Assembly (NCBI GenBank): GCA_964451095.1
Contig: CAYVGI010000021.1
Coordinates: 1 to 46,729 of the forward strand
Source of the DNA: DAOTTY01 sp964451095
GTDB taxonomy: Bacteria > Chloroflexota > Anaerolineae > Aggregatilineales > Phototrophicaceae
Length of the DNA stretch: 46,729 nucleotides
Direction: 5' to 3'
The notes under the pieces were generated by a model. It did not search any database. It had not been told where the DNA came from and saw only the letters and a list, made by a program, of their open reading frames with translations. Positions 8,501 to 15,715 of the stretch are shown here, in pieces. The translations under genes and the position numbers were made by a program. Within the stretch, counting starts at the first letter, position 1. Each line of letters begins with the position of its first letter.

Positions 8501-9967
8501 TATCAGGGGTTGGGCGTTTCCGCCGTCAATATCGGACGCGGTAATGATGTCCGTACCGTTGTCACCGATGTACAGTTTGCTTGCCACGGGGTTCGGCGGT
8601 GGCGTAGACCCACCCCCGGTGATGAACGCTGTGCTAAAGACGTACTCCTCGCCGCCGGGGTCAATGTCTGCCCCGAACAAGCTAGCAGTCCAGCTTCCAG
8701 CCTCCGGATTGATAACTGTAATGACCTCCGATGTGTTCGTAACATCACTTATGACATCGGCACTGGTGGTGTCGCGGTCAATCACGCGACCGGACGGGCT
8801 GATGAGCGTCATTTTGATGTCACTGCCGGGCCAAGTCGTGGAAAAGACAGCACGTACGGCGTTGTTGGGGGCAACCGCCTGATATTGAATGGTTTGCCCC
8901 TGCTGGATAATCCCGGATAGGCAGGGTGATGGCGGCAAGCCGCTGAGCTTGAGCCGGACGTTGGCGAACTCGCAGTTTAGCTCTAATGTCGAGTTGATTC
9001 GCACATAGTCGCCGCCTGTGTCATTGGCGATCATTTGCAGCAGATTGTCATCTGCACTGCCAAAGCCAAACGTGAAGATGGGCCAGTTTTCATCCGCGAA
9101 ACACGTTTGCGGGCTGTCAAAAGAACCCCGGTTGTGCCGCCCATCCGTTAACAAAATGGCAGCACGGATCGAAGAAGCACCTTGGTCTTTCAGTTCTTGG
9201 CAGGCGAGTTCGATGCCCTCGCGGATGTTCGTATTGCCGCTCGAAGGGATGCTGTTGATGGCGGATTTAATGGCATCTCGATTGCCACCCACCAGTTGCA
9301 GCGGAGAAATAAGCGACGCTGTAGAAGAATATGAAATCACACCGATTTGGTCTGCATCGCTAGATGTGTCTACGAAGATGCGTGAGCCGTTCAACCGCTG
9401 TCCGCCACGATCATTCGTTCCCATGCTACCGGAGCTATCGATGATGAGCATGACGTCGAGAGGTTCTAATGTCACCTGACCCGAGTCCGCCACGTAGGAG
9501 ACAACCAATTCGAAACTGTCGATGAAACCGATGTCAACTGACTCACAATCACTAACGATTAGCGTCCATTGTTGATTGACGAGCGCGCCCTGGAATGCGC
9601 TAGTTGCATCACGATTGTATAGTTCAATGTCTTCATCTGCTTCAGCATCGTCGTCGAAACCTGCATCATCAGTGCCGCCATTCCCGTTCCAAATCTGCAC
9701 AGCATTTTGATCGGCAGATACCAACGTGATCACAAGATCTGCCGGGTATGTGTGCTGAACATTGATGGAGTAGGCTAATCGGCTTACGGTTGCACCTGGC
9801 GGTGCACTGTCGATGGTAATTGACGTCGTTGCAGTACCACATACCTCGTTGGCATCTGGTATTGGAACGTCATCGTTGTTTGAGATGAAAATGCTCTGTT
9901 CATTTTGTGCATGTGCCAAAGACACTATTGCACTAAAGAGAAATATAATGATGATATTTTTTCGCAT
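5537..9967 (-). CDS. Giant exported vWA / YWTD-propeller / Calx-beta / jelly-roll protein
   Basis: The start is set at the ATG at 9967, 7 nt after GGGGAG; an ATG five codons upstream (9982) overlaps that site. This gives about 1476 residues. Residue numbers here count from the 9967 start and are approximate. 1-20 is a signal peptide. 25-165 is a P-domain-like beta-sandwich (proprotein convertase type). 170-340 is a von Willebrand A domain with a complete MIDAS: DSSGS, Thr in SGNTN, and LLTDGR. 360-455 is a second beta-sandwich. 465-755 is a propeller with LDL-receptor class B repeats (IYWSNN, IYFTDR, VYWTDT, IYWTDD, VYWADA). 765-875 is a Calx-beta domain ending in ILDNDQ. 880-1335 holds three carbohydrate-binding-like jelly rolls. 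1340-1476 is a Val/Glu/Pro/Ala tail with repeated PVVTEEA. No LPXTG or other C-terminal anchor is visible. It is probably a secreted adhesion or matrix protein. Confidence 0.92.
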   Translation of the reverse strand: MRKNIIIIFLFSAIVSLAHAQNEQSIFISNNDDVPIPDANEVCGTATTSITIDSAPPGATVSRLAYSINVQHTYPADLVITLVSADQNAVQIWNGNGGTDDAGFDDDAEADEDIELYNRDATSAFQGALVNQQWTLIVSDCESVDIGFIDSFELVVSYVADSGQVTLEPLDVMLIIDSSGSMGTNDRGGQRLNGSRIFVDTSSDADQIGVISYSSTASLISPLQLVGGNRDAIKSAINSIPSSGNTNIREGIELACQELKDQGASSIRAAILLTDGRHNRGSFDSPQTCFADENWPIFTFGFGSADDNLLQMIANDTGGDYVRINSTLELNCEFANVRLKLSGLPPSPCLSGIIQQGQTIQYQAVAPNNAVRAVFSTTWPGSDIKMTLISPSGRVIDRDTTSADVISDVTNTSEVITVINPEAGSWTASLFGADIDPGGEEYVFSTAFITGGGSTPPPNPVASKLYIGDNGTDIITASDIDGGNAQPLISGSNVNNPQGIAVDDVNGRIYWSNNGDDRELMTARLDGTDVQVLYTDAELPGDNEVDGIAIDATNGRIYFTDRNGQVLRAALDGSGSVEVLFDRSDDLGSLRGIALDVVGGKVYWTDTVRNRIQRGNLDGTGTPENLFTASDGLDDPYGIALDVANGKIYWTDDQNQKVQQGNLDGSGAPEDLFTSADGLDVPYGIALDLPGGQVYWADAGTNKIQRGSIRGIGAPQDVLTAADGLIDPYAVAFATAAAPPQPQTITVAFANSANIVNEGATPSTPINLIVTTSDGLPTQNNVSVTFNATASNGAVAGSDFQLTSTTLTVPIGTASSGLLPVPLVVLDDNLTESDEVVFVTLEDAVGAAIGTINGTIVTILDNDQSTTLVTNGTFDTNIDGWLPYNLTGDSVAGAAQLTRTDTTDNAILAQTLNTGGPVPPNTGYDVSIDLGNSSNQPKYVTLLLWEFNNLNNFGICFFTVPANTPLATYTLQTNVGPTGWNQADLWLFVDDFSNPSLLVDNVAVAPSVVPVTQTSCNAPLLADDNMVVNGGFDLLPSDPDAFYFQSPAVNSTVTNNTLEMTRGTLFDNFGNPQLALLSQNTRFAPPAGTPIQASVDLGNTSDETKLVSLHLWAFPDETTRQFCVFTVPPNTPLQTYTMQLVTNANWTNADVQLYVEDFGEPWLLVDNVSLSYAPNANITGLACQTQLVADRNLLMNGDFEYGNAFFGTFGTMLTDTAPGATDLYLRATTNTPDRTDVGAIFQPMFFDAPVGTPFEVSVVLQNPTAETKGVALRLWNFPDESDPIFCFFTLPPNAPAIPYTMRGVTQNNWTDISFELFLEDGTPALFIDDISVQYRPNAGINGLSCPIGGASSVEPDVKAAAEQTVVEATVEVEAVTLDVAPVVVEEAAPVVTEEAALPVAPAITEEAPVVTEEASTAIEPVVTEEVQEATATRTLVPPTAEPPAQQVQPQVEPEAESIQPEEVDVEAVEVTAEPTE

Positions 9968-10322
9968 ACTTGTTCTCCCCATACTGACCGTGAGGTTATT
10001 ATAATCAAACTTTTTGGGATGCCTGAATATGATTAGCCTATACGTTTGTCAAATAGCAACACGCCGCTAAACACATTGACAATTTACAGACGACAAGACA
10101 ACCTGCCAATCGATTACACGCACATCAAAACCCACATTGCATAGCAGACCTATGATAACGCTCTCGGTGCCGTGCGGTTTGCGAAGTCTGTGGTTGGTGC
10201 CAACTGTGCTGAGCTTGCCGCGTTCGATGCAGGTGATTCGTAGCAAAAACTGCTGGCGAATGGTCGCTCGCTGAGTATGCTTACAGATAGAGGATAATTC
10301 AGTGAGAGAGGAAAAATGGCAC
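9968..10322. other. Divergent intergenic region
   Basis: This gap lies between the giant exported gene (minus) and a small membrane protein gene (plus). The minus-strand promoter candidates are near 9998-10052. A plus-strand TATGAT at 10151-10156 has no good -35. No coding frame is supported; the frames on the minus strand here lack ribosome binding sites and have unlikely composition. Confidence 0.5.
9998..10003 (-). promoter_or_regulatory. Putative -10 box of the giant exported protein gene
   Basis: TATAAT on the minus strand lies about 30 bp upstream of the chosen ATG, with TTCAGG 18 bp further up as a weak -35. A second candidate is TTGACA (minus, 10047-10052) with a 17-bp spacer to TATTCA (10024-10029). 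Either could drive the gene. Confidence 0.45.
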
Positions 10323-10784
10323 ATGACCACACCAAACCAGGGCATCCCAAACGAGCCGTGGCGCCCATCACGTCTCATTGCACTCGTCGTAATCGCGACA
10401 CCCGTTGCCGCTGGCGTACTCGCATGGAACTGGCGTCGTTTGAACAAAGAAGCTTGGTTCCGCCCGGCGATGATCCTGTCGTTTGTTCCGATTTTGGTGC
10501 TGTTCGCTATCGGTTTTTTCACCCTCGTCACCCTGGACACCAACGCACCGGAACCCGTGTTTATCAGTGCGTTGATGCTCATACTAATCGGTGCGGGCTT
10601 TGAATATGGCATGGTGTTCACACAGTGGTATTTGCAGGGCGGCGCGTGGCAGCAATATCAGGACAAACCCAACTGGGAGGAATTAGCGCAGTACGATTAT
10701 CCGCTGCGCAATGGGGCAATAATGCTGGCGGCGTTCACGATTCTGTTTCCGCTTGCCGTCGGCATACCCATTTTCCTGGATTAG
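10323..10784 (+). CDS. Small integral membrane protein of unknown function
   Basis: The ATG at 10323 is chosen because GAGAGAGG lies 10 nt upstream; a GTG at 10302 would add seven residues but lacks such a site. The 153-residue product has about four hydrophobic segments: ALVVIATPVAAGVLAW, MILSFVPILVLFAIGFF, ISALMLILIGAGFEYG and IMLAAFTILFPLAVGIP. A loop rich in Trp, Gln and Tyr (GGAWQQYQDKPNWEE) lies before the last segment. It is followed 60 bp later by another small membrane protein gene on the same strand, so the two may be co-transcribed. The family is not recognised. Confidence 0.75.
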   Translation: MTTPNQGIPNEPWRPSRLIALVVIATPVAAGVLAWNWRRLNKEAWFRPAMILSFVPILVLFAIGFFTLVTLDTNAPEPVFISALMLILIGAGFEYGMVFTQWYLQGGAWQQYQDKPNWEELAQYDYPLRNGAIMLAAFTILFPLAVGIPIFLD

Positions 10785-10844
10785 AATGTACGCCGGTTTG
10801 GTTGTGAACAGGAACGCACACATGCAAGGGTATGGAGACTACTC

Positions 10845-11363
10845 ATGATCATTATCTTGATGACGATTCTTCGTTTGCTGCACATTTTGCTGGGCGTGGT
10901 GTGGATGGGATTTGGCTCGCTTAGCGCGTGGGTTTTGCACCCAACAGCAGATCGTTTAGGTACGCAAGGCGATACGATGCTGCGCACGTTTTACCTACAC
11001 AGCCGCTTCAAGAGCGTTATGCCAATCGCGGCTATCGGTACCACGCTTGCCGGGTTGATCTTGTGGCCCTTCCGCACGGTGCAAGGCAACCTGCTCAACC
11101 TCATCACGTTCAGCACAACGGGTGATGTTGTGATGGTTGTGGGGGCGGTATTTGGGCTGCTGGCGTTTGGGCACGGCGCTGGCGCGACCGGGCGCTTTAT
11201 CGGCGTGTTCACCGGGGCGGCAAAGCAATACGAGGATGCCCCCAAGGACGAGAACGAGCGAGCGATGCAAGCTGCAAAAGAAAAACTGTACACTCACGCC
11301 AACATCAGCGCGTGGCTGACGCTGGTTGCAGTCGTGTGCATGTCTGGGGCACGCTACCTGTGA
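10845..11363 (+). CDS. CopD/DUF2269-like membrane protein
   Basis: This 172-residue protein has four hydrophobic segments: TILRLLHILLGVVWMG, IAAIGTTLAGLILWPF, VVMVVGAVFGLLAFGHG and ISAWLTLVAVVCMSG. The N-terminal RLLHILLGVVWMG pattern, with a conserved His and Trp, is typical of the CopD/DUF2269/YphA-like group of membrane proteins, some of which take part in copper tolerance or bind heme. The cytoplasmic loop is charged (EDAPKDENERAMQAAKEK). A GGAG-containing site precedes the ATG. No function can be assigned; co-transcription with the upstream small membrane protein is possible. Confidence 0.75.
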   Translation: MIIILMTILRLLHILLGVVWMGFGSLSAWVLHPTADRLGTQGDTMLRTFYLHSRFKSVMPIAAIGTTLAGLILWPFRTVQGNLLNLITFSTTGDVVMVVGAVFGLLAFGHGAGATGRFIGVFTGAAKQYEDAPKDENERAMQAAKEKLYTHANISAWLTLVAVVCMSGARYL

Positions 11364-11447
11364 TGACCAGCGGGGAGCGCACAGTGCGACGCGCCCCCTT
11401 TGCACCCGGATCACCCTTCTATACAACACTCAGCATAGACCCCGCCC

Positions 11448-12356
11448 ATGCTTAACCTGCACAAACTCATGATCTTCAACACGGTTGCCCGCGAGGGCAG
11501 CCTGAGCGCCGCGGCGGAACGGCTTTACATGTCTCAGTCGTCGGTGAGCCAGCACATCCGCGAGTTGGAGAGCAGCCTGGGCGTCTCCCTGTTCGAGCGG
11601 AGCAGCAGCGGTGTTAAGCTGACGCCCAAAGGCGAGCAGTTGCACATCATGGCGCGTGACCTGCTGCGACAGGCAGCAGAAATTGAGCGGGCAATCACCG
11701 ATGTGACGCAGGTGACTGCCGGGCGGTTGCGCATTGGCGCAACACCGGGCGCAGGTGCATACCTCATCCCCGGCTGGCTGCAAACATTCCGTGCCCGCTA
11801 CCCGAACATCGAGGCGGTGCTGCACACCAGCACAACTGATAAGGTGCTAGAGGACATCACCCACCACGCGATTGACATCGGCATCACTGAGGGCGACCCC
11901 AGCACCGCCGTGAACCATGTGCAATATTACCAACTGACTGAGTTCGAGCAGTTTATCGTCGTGGGCAAAGCACACCCCTGGTGGGACGCCGCTGCACTCC
12001 CGCTAAGTGCGCTGGATGGTTACTGCATGGTGACGCGACAGCCAGGGAGTCACTCCCGGACATGGCTGGAAAATGTGCTGGCACGACGCAACGTGCAGGT
12101 GCAGGTTGCCGCTGCGTTCGATGGTGTGGAGGCAATCAAACAGTCGGTTATCCCGTCAGATCGGTGCTTTGCGGTGCTGCCTGCGTATGTGGTGCAGGGT
12201 GAGCGGGCAATCGGGCAGTTGCGGCTTATCCCCGTAGCAGACGCCGACCTGAAACGTGGGTTGTGGGTGGTGCAAGGGCGCGACATGCCGCTGTCACCGT
12301 TTGCGGAGGCGTTTGTGGCAACGGCAAAAGAGATGTGTACGGGGAAATTCCCGTAG
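11448..12356 (+). CDS. LysR-type transcriptional regulator
   Basis: This 302-residue protein has a winged helix-turn-helix at 3-62 (FNTVAREGSLSAAAERLYMSQSSVSQHIRELE) and a two-lobed periplasmic-binding-like effector domain from about 88 (GRLRIGATPGAGAYLIPGWL). The length is normal for the family. The effector domain resembles the CysL/CbbR/YeiE branch. LysR regulators usually control a divergent neighbour, but the upstream genes here run in the same direction and the downstream gene is convergent, so the target is not evident. No clear ribosome binding site precedes the ATG. Confidence 0.9.
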   Translation: MLNLHKLMIFNTVAREGSLSAAAERLYMSQSSVSQHIRELESSLGVSLFERSSSGVKLTPKGEQLHIMARDLLRQAAEIERAITDVTQVTAGRLRIGATPGAGAYLIPGWLQTFRARYPNIEAVLHTSTTDKVLEDITHHAIDIGITEGDPSTAVNHVQYYQLTEFEQFIVVGKAHPWWDAAALPLSALDGYCMVTRQPGSHSRTWLENVLARRNVQVQVAAAFDGVEAIKQSVIPSDRCFAVLPAYVVQGERAIGQLRLIPVADADLKRGLWVVQGRDMPLSPFAEAFVATAKEMCTGKFP

Positions 12357-12376
12357 GGGCGAAATGATCTCGCCCC
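12356..12376. terminator. GGGGCGA hairpin between convergent genes
   Basis: GGGGCGA (12356-12362) and TCGCCCC (12370-12376) form a 7-bp stem directly at the LysR stop codon and before the convergent lipoprotein stop at 12394. It starts with GTAGGGG and is a member of the dispersed hairpin family. It probably also serves as a transcription end for both genes. Confidence 0.5.
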
Positions 12377-12393
12377 CACGGTGGGCAATGGGG

Positions 12394-12912
12394 TTAGGCA
12401 CACGCCCCGATGGGCACGTTATTGAGGGGCAGCGTGTAGACCGCAATCGGTCGCGTCTCGCCCTCGACAAACTCTCCGAGCGTGTGCACCAGCATGAGTT
12501 CACCGTTGATCGTCTCGTCGTCTGCGCTGTCGATGACCAGTGTATAACGGACCATGGATGTTGCGCCGCCCAACCACAATCCCTCTACGTCCAGGGGCGG
12601 GGTATAGTTTAAGTCATACGTCGCTGTACTATCGTGATTGTAGACTGCGCCATCTTCGATGGGTTCGTTCGTGCGGATGGCAAGCACTCCCTCTTCAGGC
12701 TCCGTCAGTTCCAGCCGCATAAATGTAAAGTCACCCTGCCGCGCGGCACCGACCAACGCCGCCGCTTGTGTTTCGATGCGGTCACCGTCCTCATAGGTAA
12801 AACTTGCCACCACTGCGCCGTCCATGGGTACGCCGCATGTGGGTTGTGTCGCGGCACCACACGCCGCCAGAATGGGCAGCAGAATCAGCAGGCTCCAGAT
12901 TTTGTTTGTCAT
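12394..12912 (-). CDS. Putative lipoprotein of unknown function
   Basis: Starting at the ATG at 12912 gives 172 residues with a classical lipoprotein signal: basic MTNK, a hydrophobic core and the lipobox LAAC (Cys about residue 18). A longer reading from 12990 would bury this signal and is less likely. The mature protein is acidic and beta-rich, with Cys residues near its start (TCGVP) and end (GACA) that could form a disulfide. It has no recognised domain. It is convergent with the LysR gene and probably sits on the outer face of the cytoplasmic membrane. Confidence 0.75.
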   Translation of the reverse strand: MTNKIWSLLILLPILAACGAATQPTCGVPMDGAVVASFTYEDGDRIETQAAALVGAARQGDFTFMRLELTEPEEGVLAIRTNEPIEDGAVYNHDSTATYDLNYTPPLDVEGLWLGGATSMVRYTLVIDSADDETINGELMLVHTLGEFVEGETRPIAVYTLPLNNVPIGACA

Positions 12913-13055
12913 ATGTCTCGCAATGTCTACCAACAAGTGTGAAATGCGTATCAACATTTCGATAAACATTATAGTGGTGTCGGCAAACACTCAAAACTAA
13001 AGAGATGCAAAAATCCGGCTGGTGCTTATGCCATGCCCCCCCTGCGGGCACACAA

Positions 13056-13859
13056 TTAAATTGTCGGCGCTTCCGCACCGTCTTCCGGCAGGTAGTCAAT
13101 TTCGATATGCGCGACAGACTCGAGAATATGGTTGGGGCGGTACGGGTACATTTCCACGTCCTCACGCCGCGTGACGCCGGTTAGCACCAAAATCGTCTCC
13201 AATCCGGTCTCTACCCCGGCGATCATGTCCGTGTCCATGCGGTCGCCTACCATAATCGTCTCCGAACTGTGCACACCCAGGTAGTTGAGCGCAGTACGCA
13301 TCATCAGCGGGTTCGGCTTGCCCACAAAAAACGGCGCTTTGCCCGTCCCCGCCTGGATGAGTGCCGCCGTTGCGCCGCAGCCCAGCGCCAAACCACTTTC
13401 CGTCGGACCGCTGACGTCCGGGTTGGTGGCGATGAAGCGTGCCCCCGCGTCAATGAGGCGTGCCGCCTTCACCAGCAGTTCGTAGTTGTAGTGGTTCGTC
13501 TCGCCCAGCACCACGTAATCCGGGTCAATGTCTGTAATGATGTAGCCGCACTCATGGATGGGTTCGGTTAAGCCGCTCTCCCCGATAACGAACGCCGTGC
13601 CCTCTGGACGCTGGCTCTGTAGGAAGCGTGCCGTTGCCATGGCAGACGTGAAAATGCGCTGCTCCGGGATCTTCAGCCCAATCGTGTTCAGGCGATGGGC
13701 AAGATCGCGCGGGGTGCGCAGCGGATTATTGGTGAGCACGAGAAAGTTCGCGTTGGCGTCAATAAGCCGCTGGATGAACTGGTCTGCGCCGGGGATCATC
13801 TGCGTGCCACGAACCAACACGCCGTCCATATCAATCATGTAGTTCTTGGGGTTCGCCAT
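13056..13859 (-). CDS. HAD-IIA family sugar/nucleotide phosphatase (NagD-like)
   Basis: Start at the ATG at 13859 (GGAG six nt upstream); an ATG two codons earlier abuts the GGAG directly. The 267-residue product has all HAD motifs of subclass IIA: MIDMDGV near the N-terminus (nucleophile and acid Asp), LTNNP as motif II, GKPNPLMM with the Lys, and VGDRMDTDM as motif IV. The cap domain between motifs II and III is of the NagD/4-nitrophenylphosphatase type. Such enzymes dephosphorylate sugar phosphates, nucleoside monophosphates or 2-phosphoglycolate-like side products. Nothing in the neighbourhood fixes the substrate. Confidence 0.88.
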   Translation of the reverse strand: MANPKNYMIDMDGVLVRGTQMIPGADQFIQRLIDANANFLVLTNNPLRTPRDLAHRLNTIGLKIPEQRIFTSAMATARFLQSQRPEGTAFVIGESGLTEPIHECGYIITDIDPDYVVLGETNHYNYELLVKAARLIDAGARFIATNPDVSGPTESGLALGCGATAALIQAGTGKAPFFVGKPNPLMMRTALNYLGVHSSETIMVGDRMDTDMIAGVETGLETILVLTGVTRREDVEMYPYRPNHILESVAHIEIDYLPEDGAEAPTI

Positions 13860-13893
13860 CAACATCTCCGTTTCTTGTTGCGCGTTGCTTACA

Positions 13894-13978
13894 CACTAGT
13901 GGTACACCACAAAGGTAATTACGGTAGGGGCACAGCGTGATGTGCCCTGGGCGTGGCGCGTCTACGCCGCTACCCGAA
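13894..13978 (+). repeat. 85-bp dispersed intergenic repeat, copy A
   Basis: This stretch aligns without gaps to the reverse complement of 37312-37397, with about three quarters of positions identical by eye. The best-kept part is TACACCACAAAGGTA followed by ACGGTAGGGG. The 3' half holds a hairpin (GGGCACA/TGTGCCC, 13928-13947) and further complementary arms around 13949-13968. It lies in the 5' region of the HAD gene. Confidence 0.7.
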
Positions 13979-14145
13979 AATGATTGTTCTGATAACCTTT
14001 GCAGGCAAACACTAGCCGTAGACTATAGCGCGAAAATGTTAAAAGCGGTGCAGGTTGGTGTAATTTATGGTCATTATGCACTCATTCTGTTAGCATAGTG
14101 CACAAACGAAAAGTAAACGAAGTACACCAACAGGAGGACATCGCC

Positions 14146-14385
14146 ATGCGATTCAAAATACGGGCAGACGAGAGCTTGCAGCGCGGCAGCATCCACACAC
14201 CGATTGTGTACGTCAAGCAGAAGACAGCCTGGAAGTACAAGCAGCTTGTGAAGGACGCCGATACCCAACCGACCGAAGCGGAGCTCAACGAACTGGGTGA
14301 ACAAGGCTGGGAGTTGGTCAGTGTGGCGATGAACGGTGGCAGCAGCTACATGTACTTCAAGCGGTTGGAAGACGAAGCAGAATAG
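14146..14385 (+). CDS. Small DUF4177-like protein
   Basis: The ATG at 14146 is preceded by a near-perfect AGGAGG (14132-14137) at 8-nt spacing, so the longer frame from 14098 is not used. The product is 79 residues, soluble and charged. The pattern WKYKQLVKDA...LNELGEQGWELVSV is typical of DUF4177 and similar small beta-alpha-beta proteins of unknown function. The strong ribosome binding site and a 3' hairpin right after the stop suggest a well-expressed single-gene transcript. Confidence 0.85.
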   Translation: MRFKIRADESLQRGSIHTPIVYVKQKTAWKYKQLVKDADTQPTEAELNELGEQGWELVSVAMNGGSSYMYFKRLEDEAE

Positions 14386-14386
14386 C

Positions 14387-14401
14387 GGGTATATCATACC
14401 C
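14387..14401 (+). terminator. Hairpin directly after the DUF4177-like gene
   Basis: GGGTAT (14387-14392) and ATACCC (14396-14401) form a perfect 6-bp stem with a 3-nt loop, starting one base after the stop codon. A second small hairpin (GTGGC/GCCAC, 14442-14454) follows. No T-run is present. Confidence 0.4.
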
Positions 14402-14521
14402 TCACCGGAGCGGGGGTTTCGTGCGGGTCGGAACTTAGGGGGTGGCTGAGCCACACAATTGCGCTGGTTAGGGGGTTGTTAGGCGCGGCAAGTTACACCG
14501 CGCCCGGATGCTACTGGACTG

Positions 14522-15652
14522 TTACGCCTGCTGCTCGCGCATCAGTTTCTCCAGCGCGGAGAGCAACAACAGCACGTTTTCTTTGCGAGACGAGTAGCCC
14601 ATCAGACCAATGCGCCAGACGGTGCCCTTGAGTTCACCCAGACCGCCGCCGATTTCGATGTTGTAGTCGTGCAGCAGCGTCTTGCGGATCTTCACCTCGT
14701 CAATGCCGGAGGGAATGCGAACGGTGGTGAGCGTGGGCAGGCGGTACGGTTCTTCGACGTGCAGCGTCATGTCCAATGCCTCGAGTCCGTCCCACAACAG
14801 TTGGGCGTTATCGCGGTGGCGCTGCCAGCGGTTCTCCAGCCCCTCCTCCAGGATGATGCGCAGGCTCTCGTAGATGGCGTAGTTCATGGAGATGGGCGCG
14901 GTGTGATGGTAGCTGCGCTCGCTGCCCCAATAATTGCCCAGCATGGTTACATCCAGGTACCAGTTGGCAACCTTGGTCTTGCGGGCACGGACGCGCTCCA
15001 GGGCGCGGGGGCTAAATGAAAGCGGGCTGGCACCGGGCGGGCAGCTTAGTGCCTTTTGACCACCGCTGTAGCACACATCAATGCCTACTTCGTCCACGCG
15101 GACGGGTAACCCACCCAGTGACGTCACCGTATCCACGATGATGTAGCCGTCGCGCTCGTGCACCAGCTTGGCGATGTCGTCTACGGGCTGCATCGCACCC
15201 GTGGATGTTTCCGCGTGGACAATGCCGACGATAGAGGCGGGGTGCTCGTCCAGCGCCGCCTGAACTTCTTCTACGGTGAACACCTGCCCCCACGGGCGGC
15301 TAATCGTGCGGACGTTGGCACCGTAGCGCTCTGCCATATCCACCATGCGATGACCAAAGTAGCCGTTAATGCAGATGAGGATGTCGTCGCCCGGCTCGAT
15401 GAGGTTGGCAAATGCTGCTTCCATCGCAGCGGAGCCAGTGCCGGGCACAGCAAACGTGAGTTCGTTCTCCGTCTGCATAATCTTACGCAGCATCTCCTGC
15501 ATGGTGTTCATCAGTTGCAGGAACTCGGGATCCAGGTGACCGACGAGCGGCGTGGACATCACCTTGAGCACACGCGGGTCTACCAGGCTGGGACCGGGAC
15601 CGAGCAGCACACGGGGAGAAACGTTAATTTCCGGGTAATTTGCTTGAACCAT
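14522..15652 (-). CDS. Alanine-glyoxylate / serine-pyruvate aminotransferase family protein
   Basis: This 376-residue PLP enzyme is of class V (aspartate aminotransferase fold). LLGPGPSLVDPRVL at the N-terminus, VPGTGSAAMEA around 69-79 and YSGGQKALSCPPG, with Lys200 as the Schiff-base lysine, are diagnostic for the alanine-glyoxylate/serine-glyoxylate aminotransferase group. It would transfer the amino group of alanine or serine to glyoxylate or pyruvate, giving glycine or alanine, in photorespiration-like glyoxylate handling or serine-pathway carbon flow. It lies 63 bp downstream of the TIR gene on the same strand, so co-transcription is possible but functionally unexplained. The ribosome binding site is weak. 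Confidence 0.92.
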   Translation of the reverse strand: MVQANYPEINVSPRVLLGPGPSLVDPRVLKVMSTPLVGHLDPEFLQLMNTMQEMLRKIMQTENELTFAVPGTGSAAMEAAFANLIEPGDDILICINGYFGHRMVDMAERYGANVRTISRPWGQVFTVEEVQAALDEHPASIVGIVHAETSTGAMQPVDDIAKLVHERDGYIIVDTVTSLGGLPVRVDEVGIDVCYSGGQKALSCPPGASPLSFSPRALERVRARKTKVANWYLDVTMLGNYWGSERSYHHTAPISMNYAIYESLRIILEEGLENRWQRHRDNAQLLWDGLEALDMTLHVEEPYRLPTLTTVRIPSGIDEVKIRKTLLHDYNIEIGGGLGELKGTVWRIGLMGYSSRKENVLLLLSALEKLMREQQA

Positions 15653-15715
15653 GAAGAATACTCACTTTCAAAAGCGGGTTGTTTTGAGGGTAAGTGTAAC
15701 GCATTTGTGTGGGGG

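Noticed and set aside
10067..10621. 184-codon frame on the minus strand near the small membrane protein gene
   Set aside because: It overlaps the plus-strand gene that has a strong ribosome binding site and clear membrane segments; the frame's composition is unlikely.
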